64,000 nt of DNA from Tyzzerella sp. An114 (GCF_002161055.1 NZ_NFLT01000005.1:181994-245993), one strand, 5' to 3'; counted from the stretch's first letter, positions 35,906 through 45,365 are shown. Notes: generated by a model from the sequence alone, not told the origin. Made by a program: numbers and translations.

Positions 35906-36895
35906 ATGAACAGAAATATCACTGTTGCAGTTGATGCTATGGGCGGAGACAATGCACCTTTTGAGATTGTTAAGGGTGCTGTTGAGGCAGTAAATGAGCT
36001 TGGGGTTAATATAAAACTTGTAGGTCAGGAAGATGCTGTTAATGCAGAATTAAAAAAATATAATTATGATAATTCTAAAATTCAGGTTGTCAATGCCACA
36101 GAGGTCATAACAACAGATGAAGCTCCTACAACAGCTATAAGACGTAAAAAAGATTCTTCTATGGTTGTTGGTCTTAACCTTGTTAAAAATAATGAAGCAG
36201 ACGCTTTTGTTTCAGCAGGAAGTACAGGAGCGGTTTTGACAGGAGCAACAGTAATTGTTGGAAGAATAAAGGGTATTGAAAGACCTGCTTTGGGAACTTG
36301 CCTTCCTACAATAAAAGGTTTTACATTCCTTCTTGACAGTGGTGCAAATGTTGATTGTAAACCAAAATATCTTGAACAATTTGCAAAAATGGGTTCTGTT
36401 TATGTTGAACATGTTATGGGTGTTAAAAATCCTAAAGTTGGACTTGTAAATATAGGTGCTGAGAAAGAAAAGGGAAATGCTCTCACAAAAGAAACTTATG
36501 AGTTACTTGAAAATTCATCAATTAATTTTACAGGAAATATTGAGCCTAGAGAAGTTCCTTTCGGTGAAGCTGATGTTATAGTATGTGATGGCTTTGTTGG
36601 AAATACTATACTTAAATTTGCAGAAGGTCTTAGTATGGCTTTACTTAAAATTATAAAAGGTGAAATTACAAAGGGTATTTATAAATTTGCAGCCTTGGCT
36701 CTCAAAAAACCTTTTGGCAGTGTAAAATCAAGACTTGACTCTGAGGAAGTTGGCGGAGCTCCTTTCTTAGGTCTTAAAGCTCTTGTTGTAAAAGCTCATG
36801 GCAGTTCTAAGGCAAAAGGCATACGAAATGCTATAAAACAGTGTACAATTTTTGTTGAAAATGATATAGTTTCAAAAATTGAAGATAATTTATAA
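35906..36895 (+). CDS. plsX: Phosphate acyltransferase PlsX
   Basis: PlsX converts acyl-ACP to acyl-phosphate at the start of phosphatidic acid synthesis. The 329-residue protein begins with ITVAVDAMGGDNAPFEIVKG and carries FVSAGSTGAVLTGA, GTCLPTIKGFTFLLDSGAN and FVGNTILKFAEG, all family hallmarks. Length is normal. acpP and rnc follow, but the fabD-fabG genes found between plsX and acpP in Bacillus are not here. Confidence 0.97.
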   Translation: MNRNITVAVDAMGGDNAPFEIVKGAVEAVNELGVNIKLVGQEDAVNAELKKYNYDNSKIQVVNATEVITTDEAPTTAIRRKKDSSMVVGLNLVKNNEADAFVSAGSTGAVLTGATVIVGRIKGIERPALGTCLPTIKGFTFLLDSGANVDCKPKYLEQFAKMGSVYVEHVMGVKNPKVGLVNIGAEKEKGNALTKETYELLENSSINFTGNIEPREVPFGEADVIVCDGFVGNTILKFAEGLSMALLKIIKGEITKGIYKFAALALKKPFGSVKSRLDSEEVGGAPFLGLKALVVKAHGSSKAKGIRNAIKQCTIFVENDIVSKIEDNL

Positions 36896-36975
36896 TTTTA
36901 TAAAGACAAATTAATAATATGGGATTATAATAATATACAAAAAAGAAACATTTTTAATTTCAGGAGGATAATTAT

Positions 36976-37206
36976 ATGGACAGTTCAGTAGTAATTAGTA
37001 TTATAGCGGAGCAGTTAGGAATTTCAGAATCAGAACTTAATGAGGAAACATCATTTGCAGATTTAGGTGCAGATTCTCTCGACCTGTTTCAGATAATCTC
37101 TGCACTGGAAGAAGAATTTGATGTTGAATTTGAAAATGATGATGCTGAAAAAATTAAAACAGTGGGAGACGCAATTGAATTCTTAAAAGCAGCAGTGGAG
37201 CAGTAA
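36976..37206 (+). CDS. acpP: Acyl carrier protein
   Basis: ACP carries growing acyl chains on a phosphopantetheine arm. The 76-residue acidic protein has the attachment serine in [12 protein letters not shown] (about Ser37), where the common DSL motif is intact, and the helix [16 protein letters not shown]. It lies 80 bp after plsX and 5 bp before rnc, so acpP and rnc are likely coupled. The ribosome site is AGGAGG. Confidence 0.96.
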   Translation: MDSSVVISIIAEQLGISESELNEETSFADLGADSLDLFQIISALEEEFDVEFENDDAEKIKTVGDAIEFLKAAVEQ

Positions 37207-37211
37207 TAATT

Positions 37212-37913
37212 ATGAATGCTTTGGACACAGAGTCCTTTGAAAAAAGGATTAACTACACTTTTAATGATAAGGATAAAATAAAACTTGCATTTACCCACAG
37301 CTCTTATGCCAACGAGCATAAAAATTTTGTTTCAGAAAATAACGAAAGACTGGAATTTTTGGGAGATGCCGTCCTTGATATGATTGTAAGTGAGTATATT
37401 TACAAAAAATTCCCTAAAATGCCTGAAGGTGAACTTACTAAACTTAGAGCTGGTGTTGTCTGTGAAGGTTCATTGGCAAAAATAGCTAGAGAGTTTGAGT
37501 TTGGAAAATATCTTCTTCTTGGTAAGGGTGAGGAGAGCACAGGCGGAAGAAACAGAGATTCCATACTTGCAGATGCTTTTGAAGCTGTCATTGGTGCTAT
37601 ATGCCTTGATGGTGGAATTGAATCTGCTGGTAAGTATATTATGAGTTTTATGGAAAAGGTTATTGATGATATGAAAATTTCTTTCAGAACCCTTGACTGT
37701 AAAACACATCTTCAAGAGCTTATACAGAAAAACAGCAAAAGTCCTATAACTTATAAAATAATTGATGAAAAAGGACCTGACCATGATAAAGTTTTTATTG
37801 CGGAAGTATATCATGATAAGAAAACTCTTGGTTGTGGTGAAGGAAAAAGCAAAAAAGAGGCAGAACAAAATGCTGCTTTTGATGCTCTTGAAAAACTTGA
37901 AAATAATAATTGA
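37212..37913 (+). CDS. rnc: Ribonuclease III
   Basis: RNase III cleaves double-stranded RNA in rRNA processing and mRNA turnover. The 233-residue protein has the catalytic signature NERLEFLGDAVLDMIVSEY (about 44-62), the second acidic cluster DAFEAVIGAI, and a C-terminal double-stranded RNA-binding domain (about 158-230) ending GKSKKEAEQNAAFDALEKL. smc and ftsY, which usually follow, are replaced here by the microprotein-uvrBA operon. Confidence 0.97.
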   Translation: MNALDTESFEKRINYTFNDKDKIKLAFTHSSYANEHKNFVSENNERLEFLGDAVLDMIVSEYIYKKFPKMPEGELTKLRAGVVCEGSLAKIAREFEFGKYLLLGKGEESTGGRNRDSILADAFEAVIGAICLDGGIESAGKYIMSFMEKVIDDMKISFRTLDCKTHLQELIQKNSKSPITYKIIDEKGPDHDKVFIAEVYHDKKTLGCGEGKSKKEAEQNAAFDALEKLENNN

Positions 37914-37915
37914 TA

Positions 37916-37947
37916 TACAGCGGTTTTTTAACCGCTGTATTTTTTTA
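37916..37947 (+). terminator. Terminator after rnc
   Basis: A perfect 10-bp stem, TACAGCGGTT and AACCGCTGTA, with a TTTT loop is followed by seven T residues. Confidence 0.93.
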
Positions 37948-37972
37948 TTTAAAAAATTAAACTTTTTAACTA

Positions 37973-38000
37973 TTGCAGATAATAATATTTGTGATATAAT
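37973..38000 (+). promoter_or_regulatory. Sigma-A promoter of the microprotein-uvrBA operon
   Basis: TTGCAG (37973-37978), a 16-nt spacer and a perfect TATAAT (37995-38000). The LexA-like box begins 2 bp downstream of the -10, covering the transcription start, a position suited to repression. Confidence 0.7.
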
Positions 38001-38001
38001 A

Positions 38002-38015
38002 AGAACGAATGTTCT
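38002..38015 (+). promoter_or_regulatory. LexA (SOS) box
   Basis: AGAACGAATGTTCT is a symmetric element containing the Gram-positive LexA core GAAC-N4-GTTC. It overlaps the expected transcription start upstream of the microprotein gene and uvrB, a known SOS gene. Confidence 0.75.
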
Positions 38016-38032
38016 ATAATAAGAGGTGTTAT

Positions 38033-38173
38033 ATGGGTGTAATAGGAGGTTCTGACGGACCAACAGTAGTTTTTATATCTTCAAGTTTAGATAAATTTTC
38101 AATTTTTTTATTTCTATTTATTTTATTAATTGCTTTAATTATAATATTTGTTTTTTATAAAAACAGGAAATAA
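38033..38173 (+). CDS. SOS-promoter-linked single-pass membrane microprotein
   Basis: A 46-codon frame begins with ATG at 38033, 5 nt after AAGAGGTG, and ends 23 bp before the uvrB start. The protein starts MGVIGGSDGPTVVFISSS, followed by one hydrophobic helix (about residues 23-43) and the basic tail KNRK, which predicts an N-out, C-in topology. The GGSDGPT segment resembles the conserved GG(A/S)DGPT motif of beta subunits of Na+-translocating decarboxylases, but the remaining membrane core of that family is absent. It is the first gene after the LexA box, so it should be induced by DNA damage together with uvrBA. Function unknown; toxin-like peptide, division inhibitor or small regulator are possible. 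Confidence 0.7.
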   Translation: MGVIGGSDGPTVVFISSSLDKFSIFLFLFILLIALIIIFVFYKNRK

Positions 38174-38196
38174 TATATTTTTGAGGAGGTGTCATT

Positions 38197-40179
38197 TTGG
38201 CTGAATTTAAAATTGTTTCTGATTATAAACCCACAGGTGACCAGCCAGAAGCCATAGAAAAACTTGTAAAAGGATTTAATGAAGGTAAAAAATTTCAGAC
38301 ACTTTTAGGTGTTACAGGTTCTGGAAAGACCTTTACAATGGCTAATATAATTGAAAAACTTCAAAGACCTACATTAGTTATAGCTCACAATAAAACTCTT
38401 GCAGCACAGCTTTATAATGAGTTTAAAGAGTTTTTTCCAAATAATGCAGTAGAGTATTTTGTCAGCTACTATGATTATTATCAGCCAGAGGCTTATGTTC
38501 CCAGCACTGACACCTATATAGAAAAAGACTCATCTATAAATGATGAGATAGATAAACTTCGTCACTCTGCAACAGCAGCTCTTTTGGAGCGAAGAGATGT
38601 TCTTATTGTTGCCAGTGTATCATGTATATATGGCTTGGGAGACCCAGAAGATTATAAAGAACTTATGATTTCTCTCCGTCCAGGAATGGAGAAAGACAGA
38701 GATGACGTTATAAGAAAACTTATAGAAATACAATATGATAGAAATGATATGGATTTTCAGCGTGGTACATTTAGAGTAAGAGGAGATGTTTTGGAGATTA
38801 TACCGGCGGATAAATCTGAAAGTGCTATACGAATTGATTTTTTTGGTGATGAGATAGAAAAAATAACTGAAATTGATATTTTGACAGGTGAATTTATAGG
38901 AACAAGAAATCATGTTGCCATATTCCCAGCCTCTCATTATGTTACTACATCTGAAAAAATGAAAGTAGCTATACAGAGAATAGAGGAAGAACTTGAAGAA
39001 CAATTAAAAAAACTTAAAAGTGAAGATAAACTTCTTGAGGCTCAAAGACTTGAGCAGCGTACAAACTATGATATTGAAATGATGAGGGAAATGGGTTTTT
39101 GTTCGGGAATAGAAAATTATTCAAGACATCTTTCATTGAGAGAAGAGGGAAGTACACCAAACACTCTTATAGATTTCTTCCCTGATGATTTTATAATAAT
39201 TGCTGATGAGTCCCATGTTTCTATACCACAGATAAGGGGAATGTATGAGGGAGACCGCTCAAGAAAAACAACTCTTGTTGATTATGGCTTTAGATTACCT
39301 TCTGCCCTTGACAATAGACCTCTTAAATTTACAGAGTTTGAAAGCAAAATAAATCAAATGCTTTTTGTATCTGCAACACCTTCTGTATATGAAAAAGAAC
39401 ACTCTGAAGATACTGTTGAGCAGATTATACGACCTACCGGTCTTATTGACCCTGAAGTTGATGTAAGACCTATTGAAGGTCAGATTGACGACCTTTTAAG
39501 TGAAGTGAGAAAAACTGTTGATAAGGGAGATAAGGTTCTCATAACAACACTTACAAAAAAAATGGCTGAAAGACTTACAGATTATATGAAAGAGGCAGGA
39601 GTGAAAGTTAGATACCTTCACTCTGATATAGATACTCTTGAAAGACTTGAAATTATACGAGATTTGAGAATGGACGTTTTTGATGTTCTTGTTGGTATAA
39701 ATCTTTTGAGAGAGGGACTTGATATTCCAGAGGTTTCCCTTGTTGCAATACTTGACGCTGACAAAGAGGGATTTTTGCGTTCTGAAACATCACTTATACA
39801 GACAATAGGACGAGCTGCGAGAAATGCTGATGGTCATGTAATAATGTATGCTGATGTTTTGACAGACAGTATGAAGCGTGCCATAGATGAGACTGCAAGA
39901 AGACGTAAAATTCAGCAGGAATACAATGAAATTCATGGTATAGTGCCAAAAACAATAAAGAAAAAAGTTCATGATGTTATACAAGCTACAAAAGCTGTTG
40001 ATGAGAAAACTAAAAAAGGTCTTGAAAAAGACCCTGAGTCAATGAGCATTGATGAACTTAAGAAATATATTAAAAAACTTGATAAAGAAATGAAATTGGC
40101 AGCGTCAGATTTACATTTTGAAAAGGCTGCTGCAATTAGAGATGAAATTATAAATTTGAAAAAAATGCTTGATGAATAA
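38197..40179 (+). CDS. uvrB: Excinuclease ABC subunit B
   Basis: UvrB is the damage-verifying helicase-like subunit of nucleotide excision repair. The 660-residue protein shows Walker [13 protein letters not shown] (about 39-50), the beta-hairpin segment [23 protein letters not shown] in two parts (about 92-114), DESH in [18 protein letters not shown], and a C-terminal UVR motif that binds UvrC (about 620-658). The start is TTG at 38197 behind GAGGAGGT. It is followed by uvrA and preceded by the microprotein and LexA box. Confidence 0.97.
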   Translation: MAEFKIVSDYKPTGDQPEAIEKLVKGFNEGKKFQTLLGVTGSGKTFTMANIIEKLQRPTLVIAHNKTLAAQLYNEFKEFFPNNAVEYFVSYYDYYQPEAYVPSTDTYIEKDSSINDEIDKLRHSATAALLERRDVLIVASVSCIYGLGDPEDYKELMISLRPGMEKDRDDVIRKLIEIQYDRNDMDFQRGTFRVRGDVLEIIPADKSESAIRIDFFGDEIEKITEIDILTGEFIGTRNHVAIFPASHYVTTSEKMKVAIQRIEEELEEQLKKLKSEDKLLEAQRLEQRTNYDIEMMREMGFCSGIENYSRHLSLREEGSTPNTLIDFFPDDFIIIADESHVSIPQIRGMYEGDRSRKTTLVDYGFRLPSALDNRPLKFTEFESKINQMLFVSATPSVYEKEHSEDTVEQIIRPTGLIDPEVDVRPIEGQIDDLLSEVRKTVDKGDKVLITTLTKKMAERLTDYMKEAGVKVRYLHSDIDTLERLEIIRDLRMDVFDVLVGINLLREGLDIPEVSLVAILDADKEGFLRSETSLIQTIGRAARNADGHVIMYADVLTDSMKRAIDETARRRKIQQEYNEIHGIVPKTIKKKVHDVIQATKAVDEKTKKGLEKDPESMSIDELKKYIKKLDKEMKLAASDLHFEKAAAIRDEIINLKKMLDE

Positions 40180-40209
40180 TTTTTGAAGGTTTTTCAGAAA
40201 GGATTGAAT

Positions 40210-43056
40210 ATGTCTAAAGATAAAATAATAATAAGAGGAGCAAAAGAACATAATTTAAAAAATATAAATCTTGAGATACCAAGAGATAAATTTGTTGTAT
40301 TTACAGGAGTTTCAGGCTCGGGAAAATCTTCCCTTGCCTTTGATACAATATACGCAGAAGGTCAAAGAAGATACGTTGAGTCCCTTTCTTCCTATGCAAG
40401 ACAGTTTTTAGGTCAGATGGAAAAACCTGATGTGGAGTATATAGAGGGACTTTCTCCAGCCATATCTATTGACCAAAAAACAACAAGTCATAATCCTCGT
40501 TCAACTGTGGGAACTGTCACAGAGATATATGACTATTTAAGATTGCTTTTTGCAAGAATAGGAATACCCCATTGTCCAAAGTGTGGAAAAGAGATTAAAA
40601 AACAGACAATAGACCAAATTGTAGACCAAATTACAGAACTTCCAGAGAGAACTAAAATACAGCTTCTTGCACCTGTTGTGAGAGGACGAAAGGGAGAACA
40701 TGTAAAACTTTTAAATGATGCATCAAAAAGCGGTTATGCCAGAGTTAGAGTTGACGGTGTTGTCTATGAACTTTCAGATGAAATAAAACTTGAAAAAAAT
40801 AAAAAACATACAATAGAAATTGTTGTTGATAGGCTTATTATAAAAGAAGGTATGCAAAAACGACTTACAGAGTCAATTGAAAATGTAATGAGCCTTACAG
40901 GAGGTCTTCTTGTTGTTGATGTAAATAGTGGTGAAAGTGAACTTACATTCAGTCAAAATTTCTCTTGTCCTGATTGTGGTATAAATCTTTCAGAGATAGA
41001 ACCTAGATTATTTTCATTTAACAATCCTTCAGGAGCTTGTCCTGAATGTACTGGTTTAGGTATGCAGATGAAATTTGACCCTGTTTTGATTGTGCCTAAT
41101 CCAAAACTTTCAATATCACAGGGAGCTATAATTGCACCAGGTTATAATTCAATATCAAATTCAGAAAGTATGACAGGTGTGCTTTTTCAATCTTTAGCTG
41201 AAAAATATGGTTTTAGTCTTGATGTTCCTTTCGAGGAGCTTTCCGATGAGGCTAAAGATATTATATTTTTTGGAACAAAGGGAGAGAAGGTAAGAATAAC
41301 ATACACAGGAACAAATGGTAAAGGGACTTATGATTATAGTTTTGAAGGTATAATAAATAATCTTCAAAGAAGATATTCAGAGACATCAGAGTTTATGCGT
41401 TCTGAGTATGAATCCTTTATGACAAATATAACTTGTCCTAGCTGTAAAGGTAGAAGACTTCGCCCTGAGGTTTTAGCTATTACTATAAATAATAAAAACA
41501 TTTCGGAAGTAACTGAAATGTCAATAACAGAAATTCAGAAGTTTTTTAATTCTTTAGAACTTACTGAAAGAGAAAATATGATAGCTGAGAGAATACTTAA
41601 AGAGATAAACGCAAGAATTGGTTTTCTTGTTGATGTTGGACTTGATTATTTAACTCTTTCAAGGTCAGCCGGAACTCTTTCGGGAGGTGAGTCCCAGAGA
41701 ATAAGACTTGCAACTCAAATAGGCTCTGGACTTGTTGGAGTATTATATATACTTGATGAGCCTAGCATAGGACTTCACCAAAGAGATAATGACAAACTTT
41801 TAAAAACATTAAAACATTTGAGAGATATAGGAAACTCTTTGATTGTTGTTGAACATGATGAAGATACAATGCTTGAATGTGATTATATTGTTGATATAGG
41901 ACCGGGGGCAGGAAAAGGCGGAGGAGAGCTTGTCTGTGCTGGCACTGTGGAAGATATTAAAAACTGTGAAAAATCAGTTACAGGAGATTATTTAAGTGGT
42001 AGAAAGTATATTGAAGTTCCAAAAGAAAGACGCCCTGTGAAAGCTGATATGACGTTAAAAATAAGTGGTGCTTGTGAAAATAATCTTAAAAATATAAATG
42101 TTGAAATTCCTTTAGGTATAATAACTTGTGTTACAGGTGTTTCAGGCTCTGGAAAATCATCCCTTGTAAATGAAATACTTTTTAAGAGATTAAATAGAGA
42201 TTTGAATAGAGGGAAAATACGTCCAGGAAAACATAAAGATATGACAGGTCTTGAAAATCTTGATAAAGTTATAAATATTGACCAATCTCCAATAGGACGA
42301 ACACCACGCTCAAATCCGGCAACATACACAGGACTTTTTGACCTTATAAGAGAAGTTTTTGCTCAGACAACAGAGGCAAAAATGAGAGGATACCAGAAGG
42401 GACGTTTTAGTTTTAATGTTAAAGGCGGAAGATGTGAGGCTTGTTCCGGAGACGGTATTATAAAAATAGAAATGCACTTTTTGCCTGATATATATGTTCC
42501 TTGTGAAGTTTGTCATGGTAAGAGATATAATAGAGAAACTCTTGAGGTTAAATATAAAGGAAAAACAATATCAGATGTTCTTGATATGACTGTTGAGGAA
42601 GCTTTGGAGTTTTTTGAAAATATTCCTAAAATAAAAAATAAACTTCAAACTCTTTATGATGTGGGGCTTTCATATGTTCAGCTTGGACAGTCATCAACAA
42701 CACTTTCAGGAGGAGAAGCTCAAAGAGTTAAACTTGCCACAGAATTAAGCAGAAGAAGCACAGGAAAAACAATGTATATACTTGATGAACCTACAACAGG
42801 ACTTCATACTGCTGATGTTCATAAACTTGTCCACATTCTTCAAAGATTGGCTGAAGGCGGAAATACCGTTGTTGTAATAGAACATAATCTTGATGTTATA
42901 AAAACCGCTGATTATATAATAGATTTAGGTCCTGAAGGTGGAAGTGGTGGCGGAATGATTGTTGCTAAAGGAACACCGGAGGAAGTTTGTGAAGTTGAAA
43001 ATTCTTATACAGGTAAATATTTAAAGCCTGTACTTGATAAAGCTGTTAGAGTTTAA
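40210..43056 (+). CDS. uvrA: Excinuclease ABC subunit A
   Basis: UvrA is the dimeric ABC-type ATPase that detects helix-distorting lesions. The 948-residue protein has two ABC modules, with Walker [12 protein letters not shown] (about 33) and [11 protein letters not shown] (about 646), signature motifs [10 protein letters not shown] and [10 protein letters not shown], and zinc modules CPKCGKE, CPDC...CPEC and CEAC...CEVC. The start at 40210 is chosen because AGAAAGGA lies about 8 nt upstream and the sequence fits the family N-terminus ([15 protein letters not shown]). It is co-transcribed with uvrB and ends at a terminator. Confidence 0.97.
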   Translation: MSKDKIIIRGAKEHNLKNINLEIPRDKFVVFTGVSGSGKSSLAFDTIYAEGQRRYVESLSSYARQFLGQMEKPDVEYIEGLSPAISIDQKTTSHNPRSTVGTVTEIYDYLRLLFARIGIPHCPKCGKEIKKQTIDQIVDQITELPERTKIQLLAPVVRGRKGEHVKLLNDASKSGYARVRVDGVVYELSDEIKLEKNKKHTIEIVVDRLIIKEGMQKRLTESIENVMSLTGGLLVVDVNSGESELTFSQNFSCPDCGINLSEIEPRLFSFNNPSGACPECTGLGMQMKFDPVLIVPNPKLSISQGAIIAPGYNSISNSESMTGVLFQSLAEKYGFSLDVPFEELSDEAKDIIFFGTKGEKVRITYTGTNGKGTYDYSFEGIINNLQRRYSETSEFMRSEYESFMTNITCPSCKGRRLRPEVLAITINNKNISEVTEMSITEIQKFFNSLELTERENMIAERILKEINARIGFLVDVGLDYLTLSRSAGTLSGGESQRIRLATQIGSGLVGVLYILDEPSIGLHQRDNDKLLKTLKHLRDIGNSLIVVEHDEDTMLECDYIVDIGPGAGKGGGELVCAGTVEDIKNCEKSVTGDYLSGRKYIEVPKERRPVKADMTLKISGACENNLKNINVEIPLGIITCVTGVSGSGKSSLVNEILFKRLNRDLNRGKIRPGKHKDMTGLENLDKVINIDQSPIGRTPRSNPATYTGLFDLIREVFAQTTEAKMRGYQKGRFSFNVKGGRCEACSGDGIIKIEMHFLPDIYVPCEVCHGKRYNRETLEVKYKGKTISDVLDMTVEEALEFFENIPKIKNKLQTLYDVGLSYVQLGQSSTTLSGGEAQRVKLATELSRRSTGKTMYILDEPTTGLHTADVHKLVHILQRLAEGGNTVVVIEHNLDVIKTADYIIDLGPEGGSGGGMIVAKGTPEEVCEVENSYTGKYLKPVLDKAVRV

Positions 43057-43106
43057 TAATTTTATTTAATAGATATTTTTATGTCGTAAAATGTCAAATT
43101 TTTATG

Positions 43107-43142
43107 AAAGATACCTTAATATTTGTAGGGTATCTTTCTTTT
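43107..43142 (+). terminator. Terminator after uvrA
   Basis: AAAGATACC (43107-43115) pairs with GGTATCTTT (43129-43137), followed by a T-rich tail. Confidence 0.85.
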
Positions 43143-43154
43143 TTTTAAAAACTA

Positions 43155-43183
43155 TTGACAAAGACTATTTATAAAAGTAGGAT
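43155..43183 (+). promoter_or_regulatory. Sigma-A promoter of the 99-residue orphan gene
   Basis: Perfect TTGACA (43155-43160), a 17-nt spacer and TAGGAT (43178-43183), about 38 bp before the ATG. Confidence 0.6.
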
Positions 43184-43220
43184 AGTATGTATATAAACAA
43201 AAGATTTTCGGAGGGGTAAA

Positions 43221-43520
43221 ATGTTAAAGGATAGTGATTTTGTTCAGAACTTTATTAGTTCGCAAAAAAATTTGATGCAATACTTTGGTTGTGATGGAGA
43301 TTTTTATGTTAGGCCCCTTGTTGAAAGTTCTTGGACAGTTAAGAATGATGATGATTTTGCAATTCTTTCCTATTGGGACAAAAATGATAAGCGTATAGAT
43401 GCTGTTGTTGTAAAAAAAGGTGGAAAGCCTATGGTTTATAAAAAAAACGATTTTACAATGATTATAGGCATAGATTGTGTTAAATTGGCATTTATATTTA
43501 AAACGGAACTTGAAAGATAA
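43221..43520 (+). CDS. Uncharacterised 99-residue protein
   Basis: I do not recognise this gene. It encodes a small soluble protein with no signal or membrane segment. The sequence has a helical start (LKDSDFVQNFISSQKNLMQYF), then alternating polar and hydrophobic stretches suggesting a beta-sheet: FYVRPLVESSWTV, DFAILSYWD and DAVVVKKGGKPMVYKK, then FTMIIGIDCVKLAFIF. It has its own promoter with a perfect -35, a GGAGGGG ribosome site and its own terminator, so it is a real monocistronic gene. Confidence 0.75.
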   Translation: MLKDSDFVQNFISSQKNLMQYFGCDGDFYVRPLVESSWTVKNDDDFAILSYWDKNDKRIDAVVVKKGGKPMVYKKNDFTMIIGIDCVKLAFIFKTELER

Positions 43521-43537
43521 TAATATATTTATTTTAT

Positions 43538-43565
43538 ACCTTGCGTTATAACGCAAGGTTTTTTA
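43538..43565 (+). terminator. Terminator after the orphan gene
   Basis: A perfect 11-bp palindrome arm (ACCTTGCGTTA and its complement) is followed by six T residues. Confidence 0.9.
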
Positions 43566-43696
43566 CAATTCAAATAAATGTATTTTTTTGTAAATTTTAT
43601 TTAAAATACTTCTAAAATTAATTTTTTTGAATAAAATTTATTTATCATAAGAAATAATAAAAGCTTTTTAAGCTTTTAAGAGAGGGGTAGAAATAG

Positions 43697-44350
43697 ATGC
43701 AGACAGAAGGAATTTTGGAAAACAACTGTGTTAGCATCAGTGGTAATATTGTTGAGGAGTGTGCTTTTAGCCATAAAGTTTATGGTGAAGGATTTTATGT
43801 TTTTAAAGTATCTGTTGAGAGACTTAGTGATAATGCAGATATACTTCCAGTTATGATTTCTGAAAGACTTATTGACAGAAATTTACTTAAAACTGGTGCA
43901 AAAGTTGAAATTTCAGGTCAATTAAGAAGTTATAATAATTATACCGATAAAAAAAGCAGGCTTGTTCTTACTGTTTTTGCAAGGGATATTCAAATAGTTG
44001 ATGAATATACTATTAAAAATCCTAATCAAATATATTTAAATGGTTACATATGTAAAGAGCCTGTTTATAGAGAAACTCCTTTTGGCAGAGAAATTTCTGA
44101 TATACTTGTAGCTGTAAACAGAGCTTATAATAAGTCTGATTACATACCATGTATAGCTTGGGGAAGAAATGCAAGATTTACATCTAAATTATCTGTTGGT
44201 TCAAATATAAGACTTTGGGGCAGAGTTCAAAGTAGAGCTTATCAGAAAAAGAAAGATGATGTTATTGAAGAAAAAGTTGCTTATGAGGTTTCTGTATCTA
44301 AAATAGAAACTGTTTCTGATGATATTAATAGAGAAAATATAAGAGATTAA
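43697..44350 (+). CDS. Single-stranded DNA-binding-like protein with two tandem OB folds
   Basis: The 217-residue protein appears to contain two SSB/PriB-type OB folds. The first (about residues 10-100) starts NNCVSISGNIVEECAFSH and contains the KTGAKVEISGQLRSY strand. The second (about 108-205) starts NQIYLNGYICKEPVYR, with ISDILVAVNRAYNKSDYIPCIAWG and GSNIRLWGRVQSR, the SSB pattern of GxxIxxxGRxxxR. The classic acidic SSB tail DDDIPF is missing; the C-terminus is SDDINRENIRD. A housekeeping ssb would be expected in the rpsF-rpsR operon, so this is probably an accessory paralogue. An 8-bp palindrome (43659-43677) lies just before its ribosome site. Confidence 0.78.
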   Translation: MQTEGILENNCVSISGNIVEECAFSHKVYGEGFYVFKVSVERLSDNADILPVMISERLIDRNLLKTGAKVEISGQLRSYNNYTDKKSRLVLTVFARDIQIVDEYTIKNPNQIYLNGYICKEPVYRETPFGREISDILVAVNRAYNKSDYIPCIAWGRNARFTSKLSVGSNIRLWGRVQSRAYQKKKDDVIEEKVAYEVSVSKIETVSDDINRENIRD

Positions 44351-44477
44351 AGTTTGTAATGTAATTAAATACATATTAAAAAAGTGTTTTTGGGAATTAA
44401 AAAATATGGTTTTTTACATGATTTTTGTTGTAATGTTATAACTATTTTGGTGACTATTCCCATAAGCATTAGAAATA

Positions 44478-44506
44478 TTGACAATTACAATTAAATCTAG
44501 TATTAT
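44478..44506 (+). promoter_or_regulatory. Strong sigma-A promoter of the DUF6465-like gene
   Basis: Perfect TTGACA (44478-44483), a 17-nt spacer and TATTAT (44501-44506), followed by a leader of about 70 nt. Confidence 0.65.
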
Positions 44507-44580
44507 ATCCTTGTATTTGTAAAAAATAGAGTTTAACATAACTCGTTTTAAGCTATTTACACAATAGAGGGGGAAATTTT

Positions 44581-44778
44581 ATGAAATCAAAAGTATTTGT
44601 TGAATTTCAGGGAGTTCAGTCATCTGTAAAGGATATGGAAGATGCAGTTAAAGAGGCTTGGAAAGCACAGGGCGGTAAAGTAAAAGACATCAAGACAGTA
44701 GAAATTTATTTCAAGCCAGAAGAAAAAATGTGCTACTATGTTGTAAACGAAACAGAAACAGGAAGTTTTCCTGCTTAA
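44581..44778 (+). CDS. DUF6465-like small protein
   Basis: The 65-residue protein (KVFVEFQGVQSSVKDMEDAV followed by KEAWKAQGGKVKDIKTVEIYF and KPEEKMCYYVVN) matches the short beta-alpha-beta pattern of DUF6465 proteins seen in Lachnospirales, as far as I recall the family. It has no membrane segment or catalytic motif. Strong promoter, GAGGGGG ribosome site and dedicated terminator suggest abundant monocistronic expression. Function unknown. Confidence 0.75.
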   Translation: MKSKVFVEFQGVQSSVKDMEDAVKEAWKAQGGKVKDIKTVEIYFKPEEKMCYYVVNETETGSFPA

Positions 44779-44816
44779 TAAATTTAAAGAGTTAAAATCT
44801 ATTTTTTTGACAAAAC

Positions 44817-44848
44817 AAAAAGGCAGGTAATAAAAACCTGTCTTTTTA
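44817..44848 (+). terminator. Terminator after the DUF6465-like gene
   Basis: AAAGGCAGGT pairs with ACCTGTCTTT across an A/T loop, ending in a T run. Confidence 0.88.
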
Positions 44849-44873
44849 TCTATAAGACAGGAGCTGAATTGCT

Positions 44874-45365
44874 GTGCGTAAAGGAAATATATTTGCATAT
44901 TATGGTGAAGGTAAAGGTAAAACAACTCTTGCCATAGGTCAAGGTATACGTGCTGTTGGAGAGGGTCTTAGTGTGGTTATGATACAGTTTCTTGATTATA
45001 ATAATACAAAAGAAGGAATACCTTTAAAAGCCCTTGAACCGGATTTCAGAATATTTAGATTTGAAAAACACAGAGAAAGCATTGACTGTATTGATGAAGA
45101 TACAAAAAAAGATATTTTATCCGAACTTAGAAATGCTTTTAATTTTACAAGAAAAATAATTGAAACAGGAGAATGTGACGTTCTCATACTTGATGGTCTT
45201 ATAGATGCCATAGAAAAAGGGTATATAGAAAGACAGGAAATATGTGAAGCTTTTTTAAAGAAACAGTCTTATATGGATATAATTATTACAGGAACAGTTC
45301 TTGATGATGAAATAAAAAATGAAGTTGATTATGTATATAAGATATGTACTGAAAAAACTCCATAA
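44874..45365 (+). CDS. CobO/BtuR-like P-loop protein (corrinoid adenosyltransferase family)
   Basis: This family adenosylates cob(I)alamin or cob(I)yrinate using ATP. The 163-residue protein has the inverted-type P-loop GEGKGKTTLAIGQGIRA (about 11-27), MIQFLDY, and the Asp-rich strand GECDVLILDGLIDAI, as in CobO. The start is GTG at 44874 behind ACAGGAG. No other cobalamin genes are in the window. The usual C-terminal tail of BtuR is short, so a related ATP-binding function remains possible. Confidence 0.75.
   Translation: MRKGNIFAYYGEGKGKTTLAIGQGIRAVGEGLSVVMIQFLDYNNTKEGIPLKALEPDFRIFRFEKHRESIDCIDEDTKKDILSELRNAFNFTRKIIETGECDVLILDGLIDAIEKGYIERQEICEAFLKKQSYMDIIITGTVLDDEIKNEVDYVYKICTEKTP

Noticed and set aside
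43659..43677. AAAAGCTT-TTT-AAGCTTTT palindrome before the OB-fold gene
   Set aside because: Only an 8-bp A/T-rich stem without conserved context; easily expected by chance in such AT-rich DNA.
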